From: Volvariella volvacea V23
Taxonomy: Eukaryota; Basidiomycota; Agaricomycetes; Agaricales; Pluteaceae
Assembly (NCBI GenBank): GCA_000349905.1
Contig: KB722740.1
Coordinates: 1,713,309-1,777,308 of the forward strand
Direction of reading: 5' to 3'
Length of the DNA stretch: 64,000 bases
The position numbers and the translations under genes are program-made. Below are positions 1 through 11,409 of the stretch, in pieces (within the stretch, counting starts at the first letter, position 1; each line of letters opens with the position of its first letter). Below the pieces are notes generated by a model. The model did no database searches, was not told the origin of the DNA, and was given only the letters and a program-made list of their open reading frames with translations.

Positions 1-887
1 CCCAAAGCCCAATCAGAGTACAGTGCCGAACCAATAATGAATGAAAACACCGACACGAGCAGCCCATAACCTAATGACGTCCCGCTGAATATGCAGCAGC
101 AACAGCAACACAGCCAGCCAGCTATCCACAGACCGGTGACTACACCGATAAGGACAAGGGCGTAGAACACTAGGGTTAGCAGTTTGAGGGTTATGGAGGA
201 GTCCCAGTGGTTCCGGACGAGGTTCATCAGTCCGACCATGCCTGGGATCATGCCCAGGCAGTCTAAGGAAAATCGTAAGAGGCTGGATGAAACCCAATCT
301 GAAGTACACTCACAAAAGACGATGCATGCGATCACTCCTCTACTGGCTTTACCGAGATGGGCATTCCTATTGGCATCGATAGCAGCTGCACCATAGGCAA
401 TGGTTGAGAAGAGCTTCCAGACGCCGATGAGCAGGAGCTGCCACGAGTTGTGGCATCGGTTCAGAGTGTAGACCGCCAGTGACGCGGAGGCGATAAGGGA
501 TATGGTGGCAAGGGCGATGTTCCAAATGGAGGGCTTGGATGAAGACCACGGCAGCAGTGGGCGCGTTTGAGCCCACAGAGAGATCAACGTCCAATAGACC
601 AGGAGATGGGAGATGAAGCCGAGTAGACCGTAGGGGATACTATAGCATTTGATCTCGGTAGGCAAGTCATCGCCAGACTGGAAGTCGGGGAGTAAATTCT
701 CGAGTATGTTGTCACGAGGATAAATAGCAGGCTGGTGTGGTGAAGTTATTAACGATAGCAGTAATACAACAAGAGTATAGACGACGTACCATATCGAGAG
801 GACGCGAAAGGTCAAATCAAGCCTGGGATGGGTGATGCGGCCTATGTTCAAGATAGACAGTCCAGGGAGTTTATATCCGGCCGACAT
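1..887 (-). CDS. Multi-pass membrane protein, unrecognised family, partial (C-terminus beyond left edge)
   Basis: Reading starts at an ATG at 887 and stays open except for one 51-nt intron (313-263, GTGAGT...TTAG) that joins in frame. The translation has at least five long hydrophobic stretches. The first, at about residues 28-48, contains YVVYTLVVLLLSLITS. The second contains PYGLLGFISHLLVYWTLIS. Others are rich in Leu/Ile/Ala, and a run of Cys (GWLCCCCCIF) lies near the window edge. It looks like a polytopic membrane protein with about 6-8 segments. I do not recognise the family or any catalytic motif. It is divergent from the F-box gene that starts 940 bp away. The doubtful gene at 23846-24914 could be a distant relative because it also opens with a short hydrophilic lead and a Trp-rich membrane segment. 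The coding call is fairly sure; function is unknown. Confidence 0.6.
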   Translation of the reverse strand, partial: MSAGYKLPGLSILNIGRITHPRLDLTFRVLSIWYVVYTLVVLLLSLITSPHQPAIYPRDNILENLLPDFQSGDDLPTEIKCYSIPYGLLGFISHLLVYWTLISLWAQTRPLLPWSSSKPSIWNIALATISLIASASLAVYTLNRCHNSWQLLLIGVWKLFSTIAYGAAAIDANRNAHLGKASRGVIACIVFCECTSDWVSSSLLRFSLDCLGMIPGMVGLMNLVRNHWDSSITLKLLTLVFYALVLIGVVTGLWIAGWLCCCCCCIFSGTSLGYGLLVSVFSFIIGSALYSDWAL

Positions 888-1826
888 TGAATATCAACAG
901 CATTCCCTTGACCAGGAACCTCCCCGAGTCAGTTCCCATCGCAGAAAATATTTGCCAAGATAGGCGCGTGCCTATGTCAAAAACGGAAACTGGGAACATG
1001 CATTTCGACATGCAGCTTGACAATTGCAGTAACTTGCACAGGAGTACGGTACAAGACCCTTGAGGGATCAGCTGTGCTAAGAGGGCCCTTTGCTTCCCGG
1101 GAGCCGATCCCTTATATGATAAGGAATTTGATTTGCCAGCATCCAAATGTTATTAATGCCGATGAGCCATAAGCGAGGCAGTATCCTGGAGCTATGGATT
1201 AGGTTAAGGCAGTAAAGAATACGAGTTGTGGCAGTAGCAGAGCCCTTGCTACGTGTGGAATAGTCGAGGAAAGGGAGTGAGTGTGAGACTCGTTGCAGAA
1301 CCATGCACGAAGAACAGCAAACCCTCCACAATGGGGTCTGGACATGGGGAAGTAACTACGGATCTTTGATGCAAATCTAGATGTTCGCGAAACGCAGATC
1401 ACAGTTCGATGTGAAAGTAAGCGCGATAAATATGATGTCAACGACCATACAGGGGTTACTCACTGAGAGAACAATGCTATGCAATCATTTCGTCAATGGC
1501 TGCAAACGGCTGCAGGCTCGATGATGCATGGCTGTAGCGTGCAGGCCATGAGGTGCAGCTTGGGGGTGCTCCCGCTAAGGATGTTGTCTAAAACAAAACA
1601 AGAGGTCGTAAAATTGAGACCAGACATGTGTCAGGGCAGCACTACGTACCAGACGAATGCAATTGCGAAGTAAGCAGATGTGAAGGAGAACAAGACTACA
1701 AAAGACCCGACCGCGGTGGATTGATCACGGGACCAGTTCAAAGAAGGCTCTCGTAGCCATCTCCCTTTACCTCCGCCCAGGTCACCACTCCCAGTCTCAG
1801 CTTCCTCGTCGTCGCCGTCCTCAACC
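888..1826. promoter_or_regulatory. Divergent intergenic region
   Basis: This region separates the leftward membrane-protein gene from the rightward F-box/WD40 gene, so it should hold both promoters. The short ORFs here lack family motifs and splice-compatible neighbours. I see no repeat or RNA gene. Confidence 0.4.
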
Positions 1827-4800
1827 ATGATCGCATCCTCCTCTCGTCCTCGGTCCCCATCACCCCCATCCACCCCCCATCGTCGCCGTCGCACCCGTCG
1901 AAGCGTCAGTGCTGGCGGCGTTCAGTTACGCAGGGGGAGCTCAGCCACACACGATGAACAGCCTCCTCGCTCCGAGAGCCAGGTCTATTCGCAGTCGCAA
2001 ACATACTCCCCACCAGCCCAACGCTTTTCTCGTTTGTTCAATACAGTCCTGGGCTCGCCATTTCTTACTACATCAGATCCAGAATACTTCCCTCCCGACC
2101 TCGAATTCCTCGATGGTTCACCGACCGCTGTTCCACGTAATTATACCGTCACTCGCCCTTCTTCCCCAACCCCAACCGCCGATTTCTCCATCATTGGTCA
2201 CGACGAGTTCGATGGTTACACACCCGATGTCTTCCTAAGCTACAATACATTCCCTGGTCGTCGAGTAACCGGCTATTCCAGGATCTATTCCGGCCTCGCC
2301 CCGAGCATGAGCACACCGCACTTCAGTCCGTCGTCCTATCCTAGCACCCATCAGTCTCCACTGCGATCACTGCTCCGGATATGGGAAACCCTCTCATCAC
2401 CCGCCAAGCATCTCTCCAGCTCACAGTCTGCCGGCTCTTCACGTTCTGGCTCACCCCGCGGGTTTACTTCCTCATCCAACAGGCACACTCTGCATGGATG
2501 CAATTTCCCAACCCCGATCCGTGGAAAGGGAAAAGGGAAGGCGCCAGTCATCCCTTCTTTTACTGAAGACGCCGACGGCAGCAGCGCGGCTTATATCGAT
2601 TATAGTGAACTTCCTCCTCTTGATGGTGAAGAAGGCGAGCTTATCGACGACGAGGCTTGTTTCATTGATATTAGAGCTGTGACTGGTATTGGTAAGTCTT
2701 GTCATCTTCATATCATCCCAACTCCGCGGTTGTGTGGTATTTGACTCAAACTGACTAACTTTTCCATATCAATCAGATATTTTGACACTCCTTCCCATTG
2801 AGCTGGCTCTCGACATTCTCTGTCAGTTGGATAAAGAGGACGCTCTTCCAACAATCATCTCCTGTTTAAGTGTCTCTAAAGCATGGAGAGCTTTAGCCAG
2901 CGATAATTCAGTCTGGAGATCCATGTTCCTCCAGAGGTGGGGGATTAACCTCAAGCGTGCGAAAGCACGAAAGGTTCTGAAGGAGAGGAAGCCCGAGATA
3001 CCATTTGATCTCGCCGCAGATACCCTCCGTGGTGCTCCTTTACGGAGAGCTGGTGCGATATTCCCTGGACGTATCTTGAGTTCAGGATCGCCGCATCCAC
3101 AACCCTCTGGGCCTACATCGCGAATAAGAAGAGCCACAGAATGGGAGTGGAAACGGAGGAGCATGAGCGTCGGCTCGATAGCGGGTCCGAGCAGTGGACC
3201 AAGCAAAGCGGCACGAATTGGTCTCCCTGCTGGTTTCAGATTGAGAAGGTCCCCAGTATTAACCTCTGCACCTATCATCCCACCGTTGGTTGATCGGGTG
3301 CCTAGTACCAGACGACGCAGAGCATCGACTTCCAGCATCGGGTATGTACTACCACCCGAATCTTTTTGTTATATGCTCACATCTATATTAGGACGACCTA
3401 TACATTCCTTCCTCCCCCTGCACAAGCGCCGCTTACCCTGGACTGGCGGAATCTATTCCGGGAGAGATACGAGCTGGAAAAGCGATGGGCTGGTACCGCG
3501 CGAAACCCGCCTCCTGAACCTCCCCTGCCTTCCCCTATTCCCACTCCACAGCCAGGAACACCCACTGTCGGTAATGGCCCTCTCGCACCAGTGTCACCCC
3601 TTCCTTCTCCTTCACTACAACCCAATACGAGTTCAAGCTATAGACCTAACGACATTTATGAACCCAAAGTCCTGCGTCTCAGTGGTCACCGCGATAGGTT
3701 GGTGTTGCGTAAAAATAGGTGATTCTCTGCTGACCATTTGGGCTGTTAGTGTCTACTGTCTCGAGTTTGATTCAAGACGCATTATAACCGGTTCTCGGGA
3801 CCAAACCGTGCGCGTATGGAGTATCAAGACCGGTAAATGCCTTGGCGTTTTCTGGGGCGTCCATACTGGTAGTGTGCTTTGCCTCAAGTTTGAAGGCGAT
3901 TGGGAGGACAAGGACGAGGGCGACGATGCCACTGGATCTCTTCTTCCAGGTCCTAGCACGGGCTCCAGTCAAACGCCGAGGAAAGGCTTTATGGTTACCG
4001 GAAGCAGCGACTGCAACGTGATTGTATGGGAGTTGGAGACGGTAAGCGCGGAGAGGGACGTGTTTGGACGGCAGCCTCCCCCTTCGCCTTTGCCAAAGGA
4101 TGCTGAAGAGAAGAACGTGGCCGGGACGCCTGTTGCGTGGTTGACTGGGCATACTGGTGGTGTGTTGGATCTGAGGATCGACCAGAAGTGGATCGTCAGC
4201 TGGTAGGTTGATCTGACGGTATTGTCCACGTACACGGCTGATGTGCGGTTTTTTAATGATAGTTCTAAAGACGCCGTGATACGCGTTTGGAATCGCGAGA
4301 CGCTCACCCCACATCGGACGCTTCGAGGACATGAGGGGCCAGTGAACGCTGTCGGCCTTCAAGGGGAGAGGGTCGTCAGCGCGAGCGGGGACGGGAAGAT
4401 GATCTTGTGGGATATCGAAAGCGGTGAGAGGCTGAGGACCTTTGAGGGCCACGACCGAGGTCTGGCTTGTATTGAATTCAAGGTCTGTGTCTTGTATGCC
4501 ATTTCTACATCCCTTCCTTTGCGCGAGTTTATCCTCCGATTCATCGCTATCCACGTGCTGACCCTTGCCACTTTGTTTGAAACCCACAGGATGACCTCAT
4601 CGTATCAGGCTCGAACGATTGTAAGATCAAGATATGGTCGGCAAAGTCTGGGGAATGTTTGAAGACGTTGGTTGGACATGAGGCGCTTGTGCGCGCTCTA
4701 TCGTTCGATCCTAGGAATGGAAGACTGGTTAGCGCCAGTTATGACAAGACGATCAAGTTGTGGGATTTAGCGACGGGGAAGATGGTCAGAGAGTTCAAGA

Positions 4801-4983
4801 ATATTCATACGAGTCATATTTTTGATGTCAAGTTTGATGTCGCGAGGATCGTTAGGTGAGTACCTGGTTTCTGCGAAAAGGAGGCGCGTAAGATCTGATG
4901 TTCTGGTTGATAGTACCTCGCATGATCAGAAGATTGTAGTTCTTGATTTTTCGCATGGTTTGGATACCTCGTTATTCCTCTAA
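1827..4983 (+). CDS. F-box and WD40-repeat protein (SCF ubiquitin ligase substrate receptor)
   Basis: Seven exons (1827-2691, 2777-3341, 3392-3697, 3750-4202, 4263-4482, 4590-4855, 4914-4983) join in frame to give 914 residues. The first ~285 residues are Ser/Pro/Arg-rich and probably disordered. An F-box follows directly after intron 1 (LLPIELALDILCQL, then VSKAWRALASDNSVWRSMF). After a linker with Pro-rich stretches, seven WD repeats fill the C-terminal half, with clear GH...D...W signatures such as GHRDSVYCLEF, GSRDQTVRVW, SASGDGKMILWD and SASYDKTIKLWD. Family knowledge: the F-box binds Skp1 and the beta-propeller binds phosphorylated substrates, as in Cdc4, Met30 and Pof1. The substrate cannot be read from sequence. 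The start was chosen because it is the first ATG of a long open N-terminal exon. The architecture is solid; orthology to a named yeast gene is not. Confidence 0.92.
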
Positions 4984-6010
4984 TCGTAGGGCACGAGTTT
5001 TAGGACGGTTACACCGGATACGGGATTCATGGGTTCAGTTCCATCACCTTAATCTTGACGCGTCGATCGCTTAGCTAGTCTAAGCATTGAGAGACGATTC
5101 ACCCTCATTTTTTTCTCTAATTTTTTTCTTGTATGATGGAACTTTGCTCGTACTTCTCATTACTCGATACGATATGTGTATATTCTCCGATCTTCTACTC
5201 TTTCTCTTCATCGTACTATAGTTAATTTCTTCGGCTCGCCGTAGTGTAATTCTCCTAGCTTCTCTTGTACTGGGGTTTTAGTGTCATTTTATTTAGGCTG
5301 TCACACATGCATTCCTTTTTTTACTGTAGGGTTGTGGACTTGAGAGTCATGTACCTCTTTCACGCGCGGAAATCACAATTAGCATTGGCAAGTCGACGAT
5401 GTGAACAATGGATGAATAATACAGCTGTTGGTAAGTTGACTGCGGGGGTTATAGGTTATAAGTACTACTGTCTATACGTGAAAAAACAAGTGCAACATGT
5501 ATACATACACTGCCTGCCCGTAGAAAAAAAGAACGAAATATTTATTCTACGAAGACTTAACAGGAAATAATTGATGTCGGTTAAGATATGATTCAATGCG
5601 AGCAACAGACTGTGATAACGACAAAACTACTTCACAAGTTAGTGGCGGGAGCTAAAATGAGCGGGTTTGCGTCAAAAACCTTCCGTAAGAAGCCCTGTGC
5701 GTGTGTGCCGTGAACGTTACGAGACACAACCGGCGCCGGCGGAATAAGTGGTGCCCTATATCACATAGGCATATGCGCGATGCGGCCATCAAAAAGATTG
5801 AAGAAGCAGCGATGCCTTCTTTACACGTTATGTTTCGGATTAGCCTGGGCGAGCCGTGGGTGGCGTTTACTGTATAGCTTCGAATATGCGGATTGACAGG
5901 ATGTACCGATTATGAGATTGTACGCGAGGTTGCGGTTGCAGCGCGGTGCAAAGCGGCTTTATGGAACTGGTGGTGGTGGACATCCCTGTATTTGATAACG
6001 TCATGCGAGG
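4984..6010. other. Convergent intergenic region
   Basis: The 3' ends of the F-box gene and the leftward DUF6533 gene face each other here. The first 250 bp are T-rich, as expected for a 3' untranslated region. No supported gene is present. Confidence 0.4.
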
Positions 6011-7436
6011 CTATAGTCCTTCGTTGACAATGACAGCAGGTTGGCACCGCGGGGGAGTGGTGGTAGAGGGAGGATCCATTTCGGAGATGTAGGTGTCCAA
6101 CATTATGGTGTCGATCTCTGCTGTTCCTGAGATGCTCTGCGGGGGTATTGTACCCTCGGCGGCTTGCAGTCGCTGGGTGTTGAGGATAAACCTGGATGTC
6201 TGTAAACTAGTGAGATGGAGCAGCAATGTTGGGGATGTGTTACGAACCGAAAGGGATACTATGGACATGACCCATCTTTAGACCGTAAGTAACATCAAAG
6301 CAAGTCAGCGCCGGGTGTAGATAGTTGGGTGGACGGGATACGAACGGGAAGAATAGATGAACAGAACTTTGGATGAGCATAGAATAAGGAATGGTCGCTA
6401 GGGGTACGACTGCGGGCTTTGAGTAAAACAGAATGCGCAACTGCACAAACACATACTGGCCAGTGCCGCGAACAACAGCTTTCCATCTCGCACCATGAGC
6501 TTCACTACTGGAGCAATTCGCCTGAATTCGCGTTTGTTGCGCTTGTAGTGCGTCATCGTGAATAGGATGCCATGCGTCAGGACCAATGTCACGCTATGAG
6601 GGCAACACGTCTTCGTCAGGGCTGGAAGGCGAGGAGTCCGGAGTTCCACGTACCCACAGTAGATGATGTCTTGAGGTGTTGACGTAGCCATGCAATTATC
6701 GTCGAATGGGATGGCAAGACCGAGACGTACTCCCATTACGATTTGGGTCACGTTGGAGGCAGCGATAAGACAGATGAGAAAGATGAAGATCGAGCGGTTC
6801 TGGCCGTACAGGGCGTAGACTAGCTCGTCGTGAGGAGGCGAATTGAGGAAATGGCCCATCCCGCTCACCTCGATACAGGGAAACAACCTCGATGCAAAAG
6901 AAAAGCGACTGAGTCGTGAAGCCCAGCAAACCATACCACAGGCGACAGTATTCATTCTTAGTCGGAGCGAGACCGTTGCAGATGGTGAACATGAAGATGG
7001 TTGAGGCGCTGCTGCCAACTCGGTAATCGGTTGCGGGTGATAGGAATCGTTTCGCACCTCTGGCTGCACACAGGCAGGTACCGACTGTATAAGTACAGCA
7101 GCTTCCCCCTACTCCAAGAAAATCTTGGTTGTCAATTCGAGTCCTTAGCTACGTCGCAGGAATAGAGCCCACTCGCGGTCGAACACACCTCCAGATGTAC
7201 AGAATCTCCTTGTCAAAGTAACAAGCCACGTCCCATATCAGCAGGAAGAGCGCAGCCACTGCCAATGCCAATACCCCACCATCCCTGTACGTTAAACATG
7301 ACACATGAGTTGACAAAGCGTGAGACGCACAGCTCGAACAATTCCTGTGAAAGATCTCCTTGGCCAACGACGGGTCGAAAGAAGGCGCAGTGGTCGCTAT
7401 ATCACCAGCAACCAGTGGAGCGACGGCGTATCCCAT
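6011..7436 (-). CDS. DUF6533-type multi-pass membrane protein
   Basis: The N-terminal part (start ATG at 7436) and later exons carry the hallmarks of the basidiomycete DUF6533 family: a first hydrophobic helix followed by an acidic residue, IWR and a basic linker (FLLIWDV...EILYIWR), then GKLLYLYSRYLP, an ICNGL...C.LWYGLLGF segment, RVYALYGQNRS, and a late basic-to-DG motif (KLMVRDGKLLF). Introns of about 45-70 nt join most of these segments in frame. The boundary of exon 1 (after RNCSS) matches the neighbouring paralog at 9157-10433. Two junctions are uncertain: the first intron needs a weak GTCTCA donor, and the stretch around 6300-6450 can be spliced several ways. The last exon reads to a stop at 6011. 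Function is unknown; seven-helix topology is typical of the family. Mild decay of this copy cannot be excluded. Confidence 0.7.
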
Positions 7437-8513
7437 GGTGCATTAGATGAGGAGGGGGAGGGGAGGGAAAATAACGATCGGGATTTAAGATGTAAAAGAG
7501 TTTTTGTAAGCATGGAGAAAGAAACGCGGGCAAATGTTGAAACGACGAATATGGTGCATCCCTGCAATGCAAGCCCTGACATGAATTTGGCTTGGCGGCT
7601 ATCACAGACCCAAAATTGGAGTAGGTGACAGCCGTGCCCATGTTGATCGAGATGACGATTAAGGCAAGATGGTCTTCACACCATCAAACACCGCATCCGC
7701 CCCCACTCATCACTCTTATTAAGAGCGAGAAGATGGGGCCTTCAACGAAGATGAGGTCATGCCTATTACTCTATACAGACATTGAAAGTGCGGGCCATCA
7801 GATTGTGCCGCTAAGGCACTGAAAATCCAGACCCCATGAACAAGGAAAAAACGCCAGGGATGAAGCAATGCTGACAGACCTATCAAGGGCGTTTGTTTCC
7901 CTGCACCCAATTCTCCTAACCAATCCCCTCACGGCGGTATTGCATAACTGAAACCAGCAGTCTGTCTTCATGAAACGCCAGAAGCGATGCATTTTCGTTC
8001 AACGGTAGATACCCCATTTTACACTCGTTTCGTGATGTGCGCGCGTCAAAATGTCATTCCCGCCACAACTTGGTCCAGTCAGTTGCAACTGTCAACTGCG
8101 ATCATGGGAAATACTCCTAATATCCAATATTCCTCCATTGGCAAGTAGCGGTGACGAGTACTTCGGCAGCTTAAGGTACCGCATAAAGGGTGGGAAGGTA
8201 GCGATCATTGAGCATCCTAGTATACATTTCAGATGACCAGCAGCACCGCCGATGTATAGCAGAAGACTTTTTCGCGTGGAGACAATTCAAAAACTTGAAT
8301 ACACTGGAGAAAGGGACGCAGTAGTCGGTCCCGCCATCGAATTGGGTTGCTTTCCGTGCGTCCATTCCTGCTTCAGGATATTTCTGTGCTATATTTTAGC
8401 GTTGCGGTAGGACGGCGCAAGGAGTAACATGGCCGTACCAGAACATTATTGTGCCCCAGAATATCGTGATCCTTGGGCGATGCTTTGCTCCCGAATAGCG
8501 GTCAAGTCCCCTT
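7437..8513. other. Intergenic region upstream of DUF6533 gene
   Basis: This contains the promoter of the leftward gene at 6011-7436. Only short ORFs without recognisable motifs occur, on either strand. No repeat is obvious by eye. Confidence 0.35.
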
Positions 8514-8982
8514 TTGACCATCTCCGAATCCGAGATACCTCCAGGGGAGTACAATGATAAAATGGGCAAAGAGGTATTGACACCGAGATCCAGCGTCTAC
8601 TCCCCAAACGCACTCGGTAACGATGGTTCTAATGATTCGAACTCTCAACCCTCGAGAAGAGTCCAATATAGGATAGGGGTGGGGACCGTGCTGGGTGGCG
8701 ATGAGGAACCGTCGCCGATGGTTCCTGGGGTTGTAATGAAAGGTGCTTCAAAAAATTGCTTTTTTTTTTTCTGGACTTGCTCCGATCTCCGTGTTGTTAG
8801 GAGTTGGGAGAATTGAACCTTACCACGCTGCCCGCGATCTCTCGTGGCAACCACGAGCGAGGCGATCGAAGCCAATTGAAATACGTGCCTCCCTGTCTGG
8901 AAGCGGAGATACTGAGAGGCTTCGGCGGCTTGGAGCTGACAATTGCGGTATTGCAGGGCAGAACAAGGGCCCATTAGGTTGA
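8514..8982 (+). CDS. Possible 3' exons of an unrecognised small gene
   Basis: An open, Ser/Pro/Asp-rich stretch (contains LTPRSSVYSPNALGNDG) runs to about 8742. It can be spliced over a 58-nt GTGCTT...TTAG intron (ending just after a T-run) into a basic exon ending with a stop at 8980-8982. The composition resembles a cytoplasmic tail. No upstream exons with a convincing start were found, and the opposite strand is also partly open. It may be the end of a decayed gene, or chance. Low confidence. Confidence 0.2.
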
Positions 8983-9156
8983 GGAGGTGGGTCCAGGCTC
9001 CTCTCCTTCTTTCTTAGTGGCGATCAGGTGCGTGAGATCGTCGTGGATGTTGGTCTTTAGCAGTGCACAGTGGTGAAATAGCACTGATGGTCGTCATGTA
9101 CACGGAATAAGATGCGGAATGTACCCCGAATAATCAACTGCTCTCTTTTGGCTATC

Positions 9157-10433
9157 CTAATGTGTGTCGATGCTATTTTCCAGTTCGTAATTGCTGGTCA
9201 AGGTGCTTTGGGCCTCTTGATTGCTATTGCTCCCCATTTGCTGCATATTTATAATGATCCTGCATGTCTATGAAACCGAGTCAAAATCATTGGCTGTTCG
9301 CATACGTAAACACATACCGCAACTGAAAGGAGTACCTGCACCCAGCTGTCATGACAAAGTTAGCCTACCCTTTGGGATCGGGGCCAAACTCACGGGTAGA
9401 CATAATGAGCTACTGGTTCCACAAGGATGGCGTAAGGTATAATGAAAGCGGCAAGCACTGGCGGATTATGTAGTTAGACAGGGCATAGGTATATTCATGT
9501 CAGCTGCTGTGACGTATACTAACGTGCAAGTCCGGTGAACACAACGATGCCATCTCGAGTCATTAATTGCATGACGGGTATGTCCTGCCAGCCCTCTCGT
9601 ATGGCATCCCGTCGTCTAAAGACGAATAGGCCGATTAAAATTCCTTGCGTAGTCATAGTTAATGCACTTGGCGGAGTTGATCGTGAGCGACAGACAGTTT
9701 ATACAATGGCAATGAACTTACGCGTAGTGTCCTACAATTCGCGGCGTGGCCAAAGCAATACAGTTGAGGTCAAAGGGTGCGGCGCGCACTGCCCGTACCG
9801 CAACGAACGCCTCCACGAAATTAGCCACACATGAAAATAATACGAGGCCGACTCCTAATATCTTGCTCTTGTTATACAAGACATAAACTAAACCGAATTA
9901 GCTCTCAAGTGTTTGCGCGCAGTGCGTATCACTTACGCCTCAACATGAACACTATTTCCAAGCATCCCATTAAAGCCTGTGTGGTAAAGGTGAGGTAGCC
10001 GAACCACACGTGACAGACTTCGATTGGTGTTGAACTGCTGGAAAAGAGGAAGATTGCAAGGGTGGTGCCTAGACTGAAGGGCGAGTAAGATGCCCGAAAA
10101 ACGTGCTCAAGCGAGTAGAGGGCGCACATGAGTGACAAGAGTGCGAAATATCGGGAGAATAGGAAAAGACATTTTGAGGGAACCGGTGCGTTCCTTGAGA
10201 GGACTCGTTGGTGGCGCACTAGTGAAGGTCGAGATCCGCACCTCCATATATATTGACGCTCGTTGTCATGAGTGATGATACATTCCCAGAGGAGACAGGT
10301 TAACGAGGCAGCTAAAATATGCCATTAATATCTGTGAAGTCAGCCTCGGGGCGCAATGTGCCTGGCACTCACCTGAAGAACAATTGCGAACAAAGACGGA
10401 AGTAAATGATGACACAACGCGGGAGGGCTGCAT
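9157..10433 (-). CDS. DUF6533-type multi-pass membrane protein
   Basis: Eight or so short exons splice cleanly from the ATG at 10433 to the stop at 9157-9159, giving about 275 residues. Family motifs appear in order. The first is a helix ending LLWECIITHDNERQYIWR, followed by PSKCLFLFSRYFALLS and then VWFGYLTFTTQALMG. After these come LRLYVLYNKSKIL, a Cys in FDLNCIA, and finally QLMTRDGIVVFTGLA. The acceptor giving ALTMTTQGILIGLF was preferred because the next AG leads to an early stop. The protein is hydrophobic with about seven membrane segments and a short hydrophilic tail. It is a paralog of the gene at 6011-7436: both start with a short leader ending RNCSS before intron 1. Function is unknown; the family is expanded in mushroom genomes. 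Confidence 0.82.
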
Positions 10434-11409
10434 TTCGATGGGTACTGGCGATGTTGGGCGAAAATCGAACCCCTCTGCCTATGATATATGGGCAGAAGAA
10501 CGAGCGGCATCCGGTTGCTGGGTGGTGTCCGGTGCTAGCGCATTTGTTGGTTGGAGAGAAAGGAGGGAAATGCAGAGCCCTGCTGAGAAATGCGGTGAAG
10601 AGTTTGGATGTTGGGGTCGACGATGTGTTACGTCAAACCCCATTGGTTGTAGTACCTGGCCACAGGCTGAAGCTATTGATTTTGATAGCATGCATTTGGT
10701 GGCGCGCCCGGGGTGGCTGTTGCCTTGTAGCAACGAACTTCTGTGAGAATCCGAGACGACGGATGGACACGCCCTGAGGCATAGGAATTTCTCTGTAGAT
10801 TTCGCTAGTCGCATGACTCGACCCAGCGCAACAATGCTGGATGATCAGCGCTGGACACGATGAATGATACGTACCACTGCCATATGGGCCAAACCAGCCA
10901 CCCGGGCAGCGTTTTTCAGGATTGGTTGTTGTGGGCGGGATCAAGCCCAGAATTGGCTTGGGCGTCGGGAGGGCGCAAACGGCCGGACCGTCCCTTAATC
11001 GGCGAGGCTCCGTCGAGCTCTATCATTACGTTCGCCAACTGGACACAAGCCGATTACCCTCTCCTCCCGCTATGCACGGGCGCAACACATGCCCCATGGA
11101 GTTTGCCTGCCTCCGTTGCGCTGGGCCGGCAACGAGGCGGTATGATAAGGACTGGACGCTCAGTCTTTTTACAGTTCATATCTGTTATCTAACGACAGCT
11201 GCTCTACGGCCTCCCAGCCCAAATCTCGATGACCCTATCAGCACTGCCGCTGTTGGCGGCGCGATATTTATCACAACAAGTGTGAACCCCTGAAATGTAA
11301 CAAAACTCGTTGTGTTCACAAAATACTCGCCTAGTGGGCTTTCCTTCGCCCCTCTTGCTTCCTCTCTACCTCCTTACCCTCCCGCACGCCATTGGTGTTT
11401 GGAGATAGA
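10434..11409. promoter_or_regulatory. Divergent intergenic region
   Basis: This separates the leftward DUF6533 gene from the rightward Ser/Pro-rich gene. Several overlapping open frames occur on both strands around 10400-11290, but none shows motifs, and they exclude each other. Treated as promoter sequence. Confidence 0.35.
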
